Positions 1 through 9,438 are shown, numbered from the stretch's first letter. The stretch is 64,000 bases of DNA from an uncultured Tenacibaculum sp. (GCF_947502995.1 NZ_CANNBW010000002.1:1-64000); one strand, 5' to 3'. Notes: generated by a model from the letters alone, not told the origin. Translations and numbers: made by a program.

Positions 1-36
1 ACAATAAAAAACCAGAGAAGCTAGCTTCTCTGGTTT
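1..36 (-). terminator. Terminator of the porin gene
   Basis: A 12-bp perfect stem (9-20 with 25-36) closes on a CTAG loop. On the minus strand it is followed by a T-rich tail, and it lies 55 nt past the porin stop codon, so it fits an intrinsic terminator for that gene. Confidence 0.8.
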
Positions 37-91
37 AAATAATACTTTTTAAAACTGTCAACCTATTTTAGGACGACACAGATTTTTTATA

Positions 92-2056
92 TTATATAAA
101 CCAGTTCCAAACTAATCCGAAACGGATAGACATGTCTCTATATGGATAATTTGGAGCAGAGAAGAAGTTTCTACTTGGTAAAAAGTTAGAACTGATATTG
201 TCTATTTTAAAGAAAATACGCGTTCTTTTAACTCGTGCGTTAAAAAATAAATCTAAAGAAGGGAAGCCAATTTCAGAATCATTTTGAACAGTAAATTCAT
301 TAATCACAGGATTAAATGCATTGGCTTTGTATTTGGTGAAGAAATTAAAAGTTCCACCAATTTGGACTTTTATTGGCTTTCCTTTAAACCATTCTCCTGT
401 GTAATATAATGTGTTTCTAGTTACAAATTCTGGAACTCTAAAAACAGCATTACCACTAGATACGTTTTGATACATTAAAGTATTATCAAAAGCAAAATTT
501 CTAAAGAATTTAAACTCTTTATTTACTTTCACTTTTAAATAGGTGATCGATTCATCAAATTGTTTCGGCAAATTATCTGAATCAAAATAAACATAATCTT
601 CAATATTAGTAAAATCTAAACTAGCATTTCCCCATTTAGAATTAAAAGAAAAACCAATATTCCTAGTATCAACATTCTTAAAATTATTATCCCAATTATA
701 ATCATTATATGTGCTTTGAAATAATTGAGTGTTAAATCTTGGGGCTTTAGAAACTAAAAGTAAACTTCCTTTAACGGTAAACAAACTATCTTTTTCGTAG
801 ATGGCTTCTCCGCTAAAATGATTACCAGCTAAGTAACCACTTCCGGGAGTAAGATTTGCACTAGCATTTACTTTGAAGTTTTTTATACGACCATTCCAAT
901 CTGCACCAAGGGTAACAGCATCACCACTTAATTTACTTCTATTTATTAATACATTACCGTTGTATATGGTATCATAGCCATAATTAACTGTTGTATAATT
1001 TGCTTTTACTTTAAACTTACCTAGAATGTATTTTGAATTAAATTCTAAATAACCTTGGTTGTTAATTAATTTATAATCTACTCTTTCGTCTATTCCTCCT
1101 GATGCTTTACTAGCCTCTCCTAAAAAGTCAGTAGTTAAACTAGCCTGTCCAAATCTATATTCTTTATTTTCATAATGCAGAATATGTCCCACTTTTAAGT
1201 TTGTGAAGTTTTTGGTATTAGTAGAATCTTTTTTGCTAGAAAAAAGTTTAAAGTTTTGATCAGCGTAAATACGAATACCTTCAAAATTACTTTCAGCATC
1301 ATTTAAATTAACATCTAGTCGAGATCTATTACTAAAGTTTGGATCTTCAGATATATAGTTTTCTAAAGCTTGAGTTGTTAATCCTCCATTTTCTTGATTA
1401 ACAAAGTCTTGTGCTGTTACTTGAGCGCGGATACGATATTGATCTTTTCTAGTTCGATACGATAAAGTTGATCTAAAATTACCTGAACTAGAAAGTGAAC
1501 GTCTGTACTGACCTAAGGAACGTAATCCTCGGTAAGCAAAACTTAAATTTAAACGTTTAGAAAGGTTAAAAGTAAATAAAGCATCTAGAACTTGGCCCTG
1601 TTCTTGTCCAGTTCTATACATAATAATTGTAGTTGGAGTAGGAACTTGATAGTAATCAATATCCTCAATTTTCATGTAGTTAAATTGCTTTGCATTAAAA
1701 CCTATATCAGGATATTGAGAAATACTTCTAAATGAATAGCCTAGGTTATTGAATGTTTGTCCTTGGTTTTGAAAAGGTAATAATTCGAAGTTGTCCTTTC
1801 TTCTGAAGTTAAATTTATATTCTTTTCTAATTGTTAATGTAGTATCAACATAACTTGTGTCTTTTTTAAAACTAATAATTTTATAATCTGTAAACTTAGT
1901 TTTACCACTTAGTTTTACATTGATTTCATCGTTGGAAATTGTGTCTAATCTATTAATGCCTTGATTAAATCCGCCTACACCACTTCCTAATGATCTTATT
2001 TGAGCATTTATAGTAAAAGAACTAATAACGAAAAGAATACCAATGATATATTTCAT
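92..2056 (-). CDS. Putative outer-membrane porin (Porin_10-like)
   Basis: 654 aa with a cleavable signal peptide (residues 1-19, ending in INAQ). The mature part is rich in alternating polar and aromatic beta strands and ends in a short aromatic strand (VWNWFI), the usual last strand of an outer-membrane barrel. Length and style match the Bacteroidota putative porin family; specificity cannot be inferred. On the minus strand a TACATTTG box (2062-2069) ends 5 nt before the ATG, so the leader would be very short or absent. Divergent from rnhB; monocistronic. Confidence 0.75.
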   Translation of the reverse strand: MKYIIGILFVISSFTINAQIRSLGSGVGGFNQGINRLDTISNDEINVKLSGKTKFTDYKIISFKKDTSYVDTTLTIRKEYKFNFRRKDNFELLPFQNQGQTFNNLGYSFRSISQYPDIGFNAKQFNYMKIEDIDYYQVPTPTTIIMYRTGQEQGQVLDALFTFNLSKRLNLSFAYRGLRSLGQYRRSLSSSGNFRSTLSYRTRKDQYRIRAQVTAQDFVNQENGGLTTQALENYISEDPNFSNRSRLDVNLNDAESNFEGIRIYADQNFKLFSSKKDSTNTKNFTNLKVGHILHYENKEYRFGQASLTTDFLGEASKASGGIDERVDYKLINNQGYLEFNSKYILGKFKVKANYTTVNYGYDTIYNGNVLINRSKLSGDAVTLGADWNGRIKNFKVNASANLTPGSGYLAGNHFSGEAIYEKDSLFTVKGSLLLVSKAPRFNTQLFQSTYNDYNWDNNFKNVDTRNIGFSFNSKWGNASLDFTNIEDYVYFDSDNLPKQFDESITYLKVKVNKEFKFFRNFAFDNTLMYQNVSSGNAVFRVPEFVTRNTLYYTGEWFKGKPIKVQIGGTFNFFTKYKANAFNPVINEFTVQNDSEIGFPSLDLFFNARVKRTRIFFKIDNISSNFLPSRNFFSAPNYPYRDMSIRFGLVWNWFI

Positions 2057-2126
2057 AAGGGCAAATGTAAAATAATAAAACGAAAATTTATGTGAATAAT
2101 ATCTATGAAAACTGTTAATTTGTTTT

Positions 2127-2732
2127 ATGTTACAAATGAATTTTAGTGGTTTTGTTTTAGAAGCAGGAACAGACGAAGCGGGTAGAGGTTGTTTGGCTGG
2201 ACCTGTTGTAGCAGCTGCAGTTATTTTACCAGAAGATTTTCATCATGAATTATTAAATGATTCAAAACAAATCTCTGAGAAAAAGAGAAATATTTTACGT
2301 CCTTTTATAGAAGAGAATGCAATTGCTCATGCTGTTTGTTTTATCGATAACGAAGAAGTAGATAAATTAAATGTTTTACAATCTTCTATTGTTGGAATGC
2401 ATCGATCTTTAGAGAGATTAAAAACACAGCCAGAGTTTATTATTATCGATGGAAATAAATTCAAACCTTACAAAGAGATTCCTTATGAAACTATTGTAAA
2501 AGGTGATGCTAAATTTATGAGTATAGCGGCAGCTTCTGTGTTAGCTAAAACTTATCGTGACGATTTTATGGAGAAAATTCATAAAGAATTTCCAGAGTAT
2601 AATTGGAAGAAGAATAAAGGATATCCTACTAAAGAACATCGAGAAGCAATAAGGAATTTTGGAGCAACAAAGTACCATAGAAAATCATTTCGATTATTAC
2701 CAGAACAAATAAAAATTGATTTTGAAAAGTAA
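2127..2732 (+). CDS. rnhB: Ribonuclease HII
   Basis: 201 aa, full family length. It cleaves the RNA strand of RNA-DNA hybrids and removes misincorporated ribonucleotides. Visible motifs: the N-terminal DEAGRG metal-binding signature (residues 16-21), NDSKQIS, IIDGNK with another acidic ligand, and [16 protein letters not shown] with the fourth acidic residue. A second ATG at 2136 is an alternative start, but the first begins 4 nt after a TAATTTG box, consistent with leaderless transcription. Followed by a hairpin at 2752-2794 and a terminator at 2825-2864. Confidence 0.95.
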   Translation: MLQMNFSGFVLEAGTDEAGRGCLAGPVVAAAVILPEDFHHELLNDSKQISEKKRNILRPFIEENAIAHAVCFIDNEEVDKLNVLQSSIVGMHRSLERLKTQPEFIIIDGNKFKPYKEIPYETIVKGDAKFMSIAAASVLAKTYRDDFMEKIHKEFPEYNWKKNKGYPTKEHREAIRNFGATKYHRKSFRLLPEQIKIDFEK

Positions 2733-2824
2733 CTTTTTGTTAACTTAAAATAATTACAATGATTACTTACAAGAGTTAATTTTACATTGTAATTAGCCCG
2801 TAGGTTAAATCCCTTTTTTCCCTC

Positions 2825-2864
2825 AAAAAGTGCGAAGAATTAAATAAATTCAATCGCACTTTTT
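2825..2864. terminator. Bidirectional terminator
   Basis: An 11-bp stem with A-run and T-run flanks (2825-2835 with 2854-2864) lies between the convergent rnhB and the 175-aa gene and can serve both. A separate 10-bp inverted repeat (2752-2761 with 2785-2794) lies nearer the rnhB stop. Confidence 0.75.
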
Positions 2865-2868
2865 TGTT

Positions 2869-3396
2869 TTACTTAGATTTTACACCAACAAAATTGTCTG
2901 ATTTCAATTTAAATAAGACATTAAAGGTTGTTAAACTTCCGTAGATTCTTGTAATATATTGTTGTAAATCAATTTTATCTTGATCGTCTAATGTTTTACT
3001 AGAGTTAATCTTTTGTTCCATAACACGTATTCTATCACGTACCATTACGATTTTATGAAAAAAAGTATCGATTGGAATTTCTTTAGAAGCCAAGTTAGCG
3101 TCTGAAGGTTCAATAATAAGTTTACCACCTTTAAACTTATCAGCAATAGGTACTACTTCAGAAACATCACTCCATTTCTTTAAAATGTTTCTAAGTGTAC
3201 TTTCTACCTCATAAAAACTTATGGTATCTACTTCGTCTTCTACGGCTTCAATAACTTCAAAATCTGAGTCAAATTCTATAGTTTCTAATCCATTTTCCTG
3301 AAAAGTTACCCAATATTGTTTGCTGTCTACATTAGTAACAACTCCAAAACCATATTCAGAATGATTAATTCTAGATCCAATTCCTAATAATTTCAT
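2869..3396 (-). CDS. Conserved hypothetical protein
   Basis: 175 aa, soluble, no signal peptide. The N-terminus (GIGSRINHSEYGFGVVTNVD) has the small beta-barrel pattern G-x-R-[IV]-x-H-x(2)-[FY]-G-x-G-x-V found in the tail domains of some helicases and transcription factors. The rest (residues 55-175) is mostly helical and charged. Function unknown. The next gene (a lipoprotein) is 9 nt upstream on the same strand, so they may be co-transcribed. Confidence 0.6.
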   Translation of the reverse strand: MKLLGIGSRINHSEYGFGVVTNVDSKQYWVTFQENGLETIEFDSDFEVIEAVEDEVDTISFYEVESTLRNILKKWSDVSEVVPIADKFKGGKLIIEPSDANLASKEIPIDTFFHKIVMVRDRIRVMEQKINSSKTLDDQDKIDLQQYITRIYGSLTTFNVLFKLKSDNFVGVKSK

Positions 3397-3405
3397 ATTG
3401 TGATT

Positions 3406-3921
3406 TTATTGTATTATAATTTCATAATCCTCTGCCGGTATTCCATTCAAAACCTCAGTTTGTTGTGTACAGGTTATATCAGTTTCTGTTAAAAATATTT
3501 CATACTCTTCAATTGTATTAGTACCTGTAAAAACACCATCTTCTTCATAAATAAATTGTATAAAAAGCTTTTTGTTATTATCAATTGTTATAATAAAACA
3601 ACCTAAATCACCATGCTCTTTTAAGAATTTGGAATACTCTAATGACCAATTTAAAGATTTTCCTGAACTTACTTCTGTAAAGTCATTGTTTTCTTTTGGG
3701 AGAATAGTATTTATTTCTTGAGAATATTCAACGAATATTTGATGTTCAGAAATTTTTCCTACAGCTACATTTATATTGTCATATGTGTTTTGTGTATAGT
3801 TTTTAAATTTAAATTCTATATTTTTTCTGAAGCCAGTAAAGCTATTTACATAAATTTCTTCTGCAACATCACAAGAACTAATTAAGAAAAGAGTACACAA
3901 AAAAATAAAGATTTTTTTCAT
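3406..3921 (-). CDS. Small lipoprotein, unknown function
   Basis: 171 aa using the internal ATG at 3919-3921. This start gives a clean lipoprotein signal (MKKIFIFLCTLFLISSCD, lipobox Cys near residue 17), whereas the ATG 24 nt upstream adds a charged leader. The mature part is an acidic beta-rich domain without a recognised motif. Probably anchored in the inner or outer membrane. Confidence 0.6.
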   Translation of the reverse strand: MKKIFIFLCTLFLISSCDVAEEIYVNSFTGFRKNIEFKFKNYTQNTYDNINVAVGKISEHQIFVEYSQEINTILPKENNDFTEVSSGKSLNWSLEYSKFLKEHGDLGCFIITIDNNKKLFIQFIYEEDGVFTGTNTIEEYEIFLTETDITCTQQTEVLNGIPAEDYEIIIQ

Positions 3922-3986
3922 AAGTTTTTTTTTAGCAAATTTCAATGACGAAAATACGTATTTTTGTGATCTAATTTTTTGAAAAA

Positions 3987-5036
3987 ATGATTAAAAGAAC
4001 TCGTGCAGAACTTACAAAGTGTATTATTCACAAGGTAGCTAATAAATACAATAGTGGTAAAAATTCATTATCAGAAAGTTTAGTTCGTTTTGATGAAGAA
4101 AGTTATGAATTGTTAATGCCTTTTTTGTTAAAACCTTTCGGAACTGTAACACAGAGTTATCGTTTTAATCATCATGCAGATGTTCGATTAAATGAAATTA
4201 ATAACTATGCTTCTAAGATTTTCGAAGATGAAGAGACTTTTATAGAGCATTCAAAAAATATTGTTAACCATTTGTATGAACAGTCAAATTCAGCACAAAT
4301 TAAAACAGGTGATGTTTTAGTAGTGTTGTTTGAAGGTTTAGAATATAAAGATGTCTTAACAGAAGCTGTTGGAGTTTTTAAAATTGAAAATAAAGTTGAT
4401 TTCTTTCAAACGTATTTAGATGATGATAGTTTTGATGTGGTTGTACAGAAAGGAATTTCTACCAAAAAATTAGATAAAGGTTGTTTAATCTTAAATTCTT
4501 CTGATACAGAAGGAACAGTCGTGTTATCTGTAGATAATAATAATTACGATGCACAATATTGGATTAAGAATTTCTTGAATGTAAAATATGCCGATGATAG
4601 AAATTTACACACCCAACATTATTTAGAGTTATGTAGAGATTTTTCTGAAGAGATTATTAAACCTGAATATGGTAAACATGAACAAGGAAACTTCTTAGCA
4701 AATACAGTTGATTATTTTAAAGAACATGAAAGTGTAGATTATCATACTTTTAAAGATGAAATCTTTGAAGATGAAAAGCATAAAGATATGTTCGAAGATT
4801 ATAAAAAACACTTTGAGAAATTAAACGATGTATTGGTAAGAAATAACTTCGAAGTTTCTGATATTGTATTAAAGAAAGAAAAAGGAAAGCTTAAAACAGA
4901 AATTAAGTTAGATACAAATATTCAGATTAAAATAGATATTGATGCACCAGATGCAGCTTCAGAATATTTAGAAAGAGGTTACGATGAGGATAAAAAAATG
5001 AAGTTTTACAAAGTATATTATAACGCAGAGAAATAA
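3987..5036 (+). CDS. Nucleoid-associated protein (NA37/YejK family)
   Basis: 349 aa, the usual length of the NA37/NdpA family. The N-terminal IIHKVANK stretch and the acidic, mixed alpha/beta sequence throughout fit the family. These proteins bind the nucleoid, but their role in Bacteroidota is poorly defined. A TATTTTTG -7 box at 3959-3966 implies a leader of about 15-20 nt. Ends just before a strong bidirectional terminator. Confidence 0.8.
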   Translation: MIKRTRAELTKCIIHKVANKYNSGKNSLSESLVRFDEESYELLMPFLLKPFGTVTQSYRFNHHADVRLNEINNYASKIFEDEETFIEHSKNIVNHLYEQSNSAQIKTGDVLVVLFEGLEYKDVLTEAVGVFKIENKVDFFQTYLDDDSFDVVVQKGISTKKLDKGCLILNSSDTEGTVVLSVDNNNYDAQYWIKNFLNVKYADDRNLHTQHYLELCRDFSEEIIKPEYGKHEQGNFLANTVDYFKEHESVDYHTFKDEIFEDEKHKDMFEDYKKHFEKLNDVLVRNNFEVSDIVLKKEKGKLKTEIKLDTNIQIKIDIDAPDAASEYLERGYDEDKKMKFYKVYYNAEK

Positions 5037-5037
5037 T

Positions 5038-5068
5038 AAAAAAAGCAGCTTTTATAGCTGCTTTTTTT
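5038..5068. terminator. Bidirectional terminator
   Basis: A-run, AGCAGC stem, 7-nt loop, GCTGCT and a T-run sit between the convergent NA37 gene and phnA. The sequence is symmetric, so it can stop transcription from both sides. Confidence 0.85.
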
Positions 5069-5073
5069 TTGAG

Positions 5074-5655
5074 TTATAATTTTTTCACATACTTAGTTAC
5101 GATCACAATATTTTGTCCGTCAACTTTTCCTTCTATATATTCTGCGTTTTCAGCATCAAGAGAAATTCTTCTAACGGCAGTACCTTGTTTACAAACCATA
5201 CTAGAACCTTTAACTTTTAAGTCTTTAATTAATACGACAGAGTCGCCAGCTTGTAAAATAGCTCCATTACTATCTCTATGAATTACTTTTTCACTTTCAT
5301 CTAAATGCTCACCAGTTGCTTCGGCGAATCGAAGTTCATCAACTTCTAAATACATCATGTCAAGCAAATCTTGAGGCCAACCTTCTTTTTTCAGACGATT
5401 TAACATTCTCCAAGCAACAACTTTTACAGCAGAAAATTCGCTCCACATACTATCATTTAAGCAACGCCAGTGATTCGGGTCAGTTGTTTCCGGATTGTTA
5501 ATTTGAGATATGCAGTGTGAACAAGCCAAAATACTTCCATCTACACCACCAGTAGAAATTGGTGGAACCTCATAAATATTCAAATCAGTTGTAGCTGCGC
5601 ATAATTCACATTTATGTCCGCTTCTATCTTGTAATTCTTTTAGTAAACTCATCAA
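5074..5655 (-). CDS. phnA: PhnA/YjdM family protein
   Basis: 193 aa. The N-terminal zinc ribbon has CELC (Cys16, Cys19) and CSHC (Cys45, Cys48), followed by the DPNHWRCLNDSMWSE block. The C-terminal half has the GDSVVLIKDLKVKGSS segment typical of PhnA. Despite the name, the family is not essential for phosphonate breakdown; its biochemical role is unsettled. Two adjacent ATGs at the start make the first or second Met possible. Confidence 0.85.
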   Translation of the reverse strand: MMSLLKELQDRSGHKCELCAATTDLNIYEVPPISTGGVDGSILACSHCISQINNPETTDPNHWRCLNDSMWSEFSAVKVVAWRMLNRLKKEGWPQDLLDMMYLEVDELRFAEATGEHLDESEKVIHRDSNGAILQAGDSVVLIKDLKVKGSSMVCKQGTAVRRISLDAENAEYIEGKVDGQNIVIVTKYVKKL

Positions 5656-5696
5656 TTCGCTTTATGTTTGCGAAAGTAAACTTTAATTTGAATAAG

Positions 5697-6122
5697 TTAG
5701 CACGAAGTATCAGCAATAATCTTCCATTCTCCTTTTATTTTTTTGAAAATCACCATAAATATTCCGTCTAATTTTCCAGTTTCTCGAGTTAAATGATACT
5801 CACCCATAACATAATAACTATTACTTTCAATTTTAGAAATCGCTCTAATTTTGAATTTTAGTTTACCTGAATCTTCGGCATATGGATAACTTTTCTTATA
5901 ATTATCTAGTGTTTTTTTCCACCCATAAGTCACACCATTTTTACCTTGAAATTTTAAAGAATCCGATTTCCAATATCCTAGCATAAAACAATCTAAATCA
6001 TGTCTCGACCAGTCTGATTCTTGATGTTTCATAAGTGCGATTATTTCTTTTTTATCTTGTTCTTCATTCGAAGTAGCACAAGAATAAATAATTACGATAA
6101 AGATGAGTAGTAGTTTTTTCAT
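5697..6122 (-). CDS. Lipoprotein with NTF2/SnoaL-like domain
   Basis: 141 aa with a lipoprotein signal (MKKLLLIFIVIIYSCAT; Cys15). The mature domain resembles DUF4440/SnoaL-like cone-shaped proteins: an ALMKHQESDWSRHDLDCFM helix, then beta strands ending in FKKIKGEWKIIADTSC. No catalytic residues can be assigned. Monocistronic, in the opposite orientation to the GNAT gene. Confidence 0.65.
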   Translation of the reverse strand: MKKLLLIFIVIIYSCATSNEEQDKKEIIALMKHQESDWSRHDLDCFMLGYWKSDSLKFQGKNGVTYGWKKTLDNYKKSYPYAEDSGKLKFKIRAISKIESNSYYVMGEYHLTRETGKLDGIFMVIFKKIKGEWKIIADTSC

Positions 6123-6188
6123 GATAAAAAATTAGGCTCTCAAGATATAACCTTTTTTTAAAATCGTATTATTGAGAAAAATAATAGT

Positions 6189-6692
6189 ATGATATTAGAA
6201 AGTAAACGGTTAATTATTAAAGAAGCTGAAGTTAATGAAGCTCCTTTTTATTTTGAATTATTTAACGATTCTGATTGGATAAAATATATTCATGATAAAG
6301 GATTAAAATCTGTAGAGGCAACAGAAGTGTACTTGAAAGATATTTTAGCAAAGAATGCTAAGCTAAACGGGTTAGGTTTCTTTTCGGTATTATTGAAAGA
6401 AACAAATGAGTTTATAGGAATGTCTTCTGCTATTCAGCGTGAAAAGTTAGATTTTGTTGATGTAGGTTACGGATTTTTACCTAAAGCAAGAGGAAAAGGA
6501 TATGCGAGTGAAGCTACTTTGTTAATGATAGACTATATAAAGGAAAAGTTTCAACAAGAAAAAGTACTAGCTTTTACAGCTCCAGAGAATGAAAAATCAC
6601 AACAATTATTGAAGAGATTAGGCTTTGAATATGTTGGGTTAGAAACTGTTTTTGAAGGAGAGAAAGATTGTGTTTATGAATTTACATTTTGA
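6189..6692 (+). CDS. GNAT family acetyltransferase (RimJ/RimL-like)
   Basis: 167 aa. It follows the RimJ/RimL pattern: N-terminal ESKRLIIKEAE strand, then GFLPKARGKGYASEA, which carries the acetyl-CoA pyrophosphate-binding R/Q-x-x-G-x-G/A signature (RGKGYA). The C-terminal ENEKSQQLLKRLGFEYVG segment is also typical. The acceptor substrate is unknown. Its stop codon lies 2 nt from the ATG of the VOC gene, so the two are likely translated from one mRNA. Confidence 0.85.
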   Translation: MILESKRLIIKEAEVNEAPFYFELFNDSDWIKYIHDKGLKSVEATEVYLKDILAKNAKLNGLGFFSVLLKETNEFIGMSSAIQREKLDFVDVGYGFLPKARGKGYASEATLLMIDYIKEKFQQEKVLAFTAPENEKSQQLLKRLGFEYVGLETVFEGEKDCVYEFTF

Positions 6693-6694
6693 TT

Positions 6695-7081
6695 ATGAAA
6701 ATTGAACGTTTACATCATATAGCTATTATTTGTTCCGATTATAAAGTGTCTAAGCATTTTTACACAGAAGTATTGGGTTTTACAATTCAGCAAGAAATAT
6801 ATAGAGAAGAACGAAAATCATATAAATTAGATTTAGCTCTAGATAGTACATATTTGATAGAGTTATTTTCTTTTCCAGATCCTCCAAGTCGACCTTCGTT
6901 TCCTGAAGCAACCGGACTGCGTCATATTGCATTTGCAGTGAAAGATTTAGAAAATTGGAAGTTGTATTTGGAAAGTAAAAATATTATTGTTCAAGATATA
7001 CGAGTAGATGAGTTTACAGGAAAACGCTTTTTCTTTTTTAATGATCCTGATCATTTACCTATTGAATTGTATGAAATTTAA
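6695..7081 (+). CDS. VOC family protein, YaeR-like glyoxalase superfamily
   Basis: 128 aa from the ATG at 6695 (a TTG at 6689 is in frame but overlaps the upstream stop). Motifs LHHIAIICSDY, FYTEVLGF, REERKSYKLDLAL, LIELFSFPDPP and LRHIAFAV match the YaeR group of vicinal-oxygen-chelate proteins. The His, Glu and His residues of a metal site are in place. The substrate is not known. Co-directional with the GNAT gene and the cytochrome pair. Confidence 0.85.
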   Translation: MKIERLHHIAIICSDYKVSKHFYTEVLGFTIQQEIYREERKSYKLDLALDSTYLIELFSFPDPPSRPSFPEATGLRHIAFAVKDLENWKLYLESKNIIVQDIRVDEFTGKRFFFFNDPDHLPIELYEI

Positions 7082-7092
7082 ATAAAAAGACT

Positions 7093-7521
7093 ATGAAAAT
7101 GAGCGGGAATTTTATTCTTGGAGTAATAATATCATGTATTTTATTATTCTTCATTTTTTGGATGGTAGAAATACAAACAAAAAAAGAAAAAGAAGATATA
7201 ACGGATAAAGTGATTTCTGAAAAAGTGTTGAAAAGATCTATATCTAGAGGTAGAACTTTGTTTATTCAAGAAGATTGTTATAGTTGCCATAAACCAGATA
7301 AAAAAGATGGTTTTTTTCGTGTGGTTATTGATAGAGTTTCAAAGGAATGGCTGTATAAATTTATTAGAGATGAAAAAAGTTTAATAGAAGATAAAGATTC
7401 GGTAGTATTGTATTTGAGACAACGATTTAATCAGTCCAACGGAAAGCATGACAAAAAACATTTAACTGATGATCAGTTAAATGATATTTTAAGTTACTTA
7501 AATAGTTTTAAAGTGAATTAA
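7093..7521 (+). CDS. Membrane-anchored c-type cytochrome, paralog 1
   Basis: 142 aa: N-terminal membrane anchor (residues 7-25), then one periplasmic haem domain with CYSCH. The C-terminal KHLTDDQLNDILSYL helix is typical of small cytochromes c. No methionine follows the CxxCH, so the usual axial Met is absent; a His in KHDKKHLT lies near the expected place. It probably carries electrons at the periplasmic face, partner unknown. Paralog of the next gene (same anchor and domain order). Confidence 0.8.
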   Translation: MKMSGNFILGVIISCILLFFIFWMVEIQTKKEKEDITDKVISEKVLKRSISRGRTLFIQEDCYSCHKPDKKDGFFRVVIDRVSKEWLYKFIRDEKSLIEDKDSVVLYLRQRFNQSNGKHDKKHLTDDQLNDILSYLNSFKVN

Positions 7522-7539
7522 TTCATAAAGTTGTGAAAT

Positions 7540-7983
7540 ATGAAGTTATCTGGGAATATAATTTTAGGTAGTATAATATCAGTTGTCTTAGTATTAATGA
7601 TCGCTTGGGTAGTACAAATTGAAACAGCGATTGATGATAGTGATGTAAACAATTTTACCTCTAAAAAAGAAGAAGTAGTTAGTGTTTCTAATTCTTTAAA
7701 ACAATCAAAGGAAAAAGGGAAGAAATTATGGAGAGAAAATAGTTGTACTAACTGTCATAAAATCCATGCTCGTGATGGTCATCCTTTACCAGGGGTAAAA
7801 GACAGATATCCAAAAGAATGGTTAATTCAGTATGTAAAAAATGAGCAAGTGTTAATTGAACAAAAAGACCCTGATGTTTTAGCTCTAAATGCTGAATGGA
7901 ATTCTAACAAATCAGAGCACAAAAATCCTCATCTCACTGAACAAGATATACTAGATATTTTAAATTATATAAATAGAAAATAA
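7540..7983 (+). CDS. Membrane-anchored c-type cytochrome, paralog 2
   Basis: 147 aa. N-terminal anchor MKLSGNIILGSIIS is nearly the same as in the upstream gene (MKMSGNFILGVIIS), followed by CTNCH and a C-terminal LTEQDILDILNYI helix. Again no Met follows CxxCH; the equivalent segment is EHKNPHLT. The gap to paralog 1 is 18 nt, so this is a tandem duplication in one operon. Confidence 0.8.
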   Translation: MKLSGNIILGSIISVVLVLMIAWVVQIETAIDDSDVNNFTSKKEEVVSVSNSLKQSKEKGKKLWRENSCTNCHKIHARDGHPLPGVKDRYPKEWLIQYVKNEQVLIEQKDPDVLALNAEWNSNKSEHKNPHLTEQDILDILNYINRK

Positions 7984-8010
7984 AAGACGAATGAACTAAA
8001 TAAGTAACTG

Positions 8011-8541
8011 TTATTCAGTTAAATACAAGTCAATAAGTCCTTCGGGAGTTTCTACTGCTATAGTTTTATTTTCGCGATCTACCTTAATAATAAAATCATC
8101 AATCATTGGAATAAATATTTCTATTCCATCTCTATCAATTTCAAATAAAGGCTGTGCAGCTGAATCATTAATACTTGTGATTGTTCCTACGTCACCGAAA
8201 TTTTTATCGGTAATAGTAAAGCCAATCACTTCATGATAATAAAATTTATTTCCAGTAAGTTTTGGAAGTAAAGTTAGAGGTAAATAAATCCCAGCTTTCA
8301 TAATCGCATCAGCATCAGCTTCAGAATCTACATCTTCAAATTTAACACGAAACATCGTGCTTTTACTTAAAGATGATTTTTCTATAAAAAAAGGAACCAG
8401 ATTATTGCCTAATTCGACAAAAACTGATTCCAAATTTTTATAAAGATGAGGTTCATCAGTATCTAACTTAATAATTACCTCGCCTTTAAAACTGTGTTTT
8501 TTAACGATTTTACCAAGATAAAAACAATCTTTAGTTTGCAT
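8011..8541 (-). CDS. rimM: Ribosome maturation factor RimM
   Basis: 176 aa, usual length. The N-terminal YLGKIVKKHSFKGEVIIK strand and the C-terminal PRC-barrel segment (EVIGFTITD ... IFIPMIDDFIIKVD) define the family. It binds ribosomal protein S19 and helps 30S maturation. It lies 15 nt downstream of rpsP in the conserved rpsP-rimM order. Confidence 0.95.
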   Translation of the reverse strand: MQTKDCFYLGKIVKKHSFKGEVIIKLDTDEPHLYKNLESVFVELGNNLVPFFIEKSSLSKSTMFRVKFEDVDSEADADAIMKAGIYLPLTLLPKLTGNKFYYHEVIGFTITDKNFGDVGTITSINDSAAQPLFEIDRDGIEIFIPMIDDFIIKVDRENKTIAVETPEGLIDLYLTE

Positions 8542-8556
8542 TATCGTTATAATTTT

Positions 8557-9057
8557 TTACTCTTCGCTATCTCCACCTTCTTCAGTAGCAGCATCTTCGC
8601 TATCTACAACAGGAGCTTTTGCAGCAATACGAGCTTCGTTAACAGCTTTTTCAGCTTCTAAAGCTTTAGCTTTAGCATCTTCTTTAGCTTTCGCTAAACC
8701 ATCAACTTTACCAGCAACTTTACCAGCTTTTTCTTCTAACCAAGCAGTAAACTTAGCTTCAGCTTGCTCTTCTGTTAAAGCACCTTTTCTAACACCTCCA
8801 GCTAAATGATGCTTTAATAAAGCACCTTTATAAGATAATAAAGCTCTTGCAGTATCAGTAGGTTGAGCACCATTTTCTAACCACTTTACAGATGCATCTA
8901 CATCTAAATTAATTGTAGCAGGGTTAGTGTTAGGGTTGTACGTTCCAAGTTTTTCTAAGAAACGACCGTCTCTTTTTGCTCTTGAGTCAGCAGCTACTAC
9001 CCAATAAAATGGTTTTCCTTTTTTACCGTGTCTTTGTAAACGAATTTTTACAGGCAT
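8557..9057 (-). CDS. rpsP: 30S ribosomal protein bS16, long form
   Basis: 166 aa. Residues 1-80 are a standard bS16 ([39 protein letters not shown]). The remaining ~85 residues form an Ala/Lys/Glu-rich, probably helical tail ending in an acidic stretch; such extensions are common in Bacteroidota, function unknown. A minus-strand TAAATTTG box at 9141-9148 is a probable -7 element about 85 nt upstream. Confidence 0.95.
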   Translation of the reverse strand: MPVKIRLQRHGKKGKPFYWVVAADSRAKRDGRFLEKLGTYNPNTNPATINLDVDASVKWLENGAQPTDTARALLSYKGALLKHHLAGGVRKGALTEEQAEAKFTAWLEEKAGKVAGKVDGLAKAKEDAKAKALEAEKAVNEARIAAKAPVVDSEDAATEEGGDSEE

Positions 9058-9193
9058 ACTTGTTAAATTTTAAGGTTCACGACCTTGATTATTAATCTAT
9101 TAATTTTTTAAACTCGAAAATATTTCGAATTTTGAGTGTGCAAATTTATAAAACTTATTTGAATAAAATGCTCATTCACAGTTTTATTTACAC

Positions 9194-9224
9194 AAAAAAG
9201 CACCTGAAAAAACAGATGCTTTTT
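9194..9224. terminator. Terminator after the cold-shock gene
   Basis: A-run, GCA-C-CTG stem with one mismatch, A6 loop and a T-run. Positioned 23 nt past the cold-shock stop codon, ahead of the rpsP promoter. Confidence 0.65.
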
Positions 9225-9246
9225 AAAAATTAAATGTTGTTATATA

Positions 9247-9438
9247 TTAAATTACTCTAACACTTACAGCGTTTAATCCTTTTTTTCCTTCTTTAAGTTC
9301 GAACTCTACTTCATCACCCTGTCTGATATCATCTATTAGTCCTGAGATATGTACAAAATACTCTGTTCCTGAATTTGACTCTGTAATAAATCCAAAACCT
9401 TTAGATTCATTAAAGAACTTTACCGTTCCTTGTTTCAT
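9247..9438 (-). CDS. Cold-shock domain protein
   Basis: 63 aa, a single cold-shock domain. RNP1 (KGFGFI) and RNP2 (YFVHI) nucleic-acid-binding motifs are intact. It binds single-stranded RNA or DNA as a chaperone. Monocistronic, with its own terminator. Confidence 0.92.
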   Translation of the reverse strand: MKQGTVKFFNESKGFGFITESNSGTEYFVHISGLIDDIRQGDEVEFELKEGKKGLNAVSVRVI

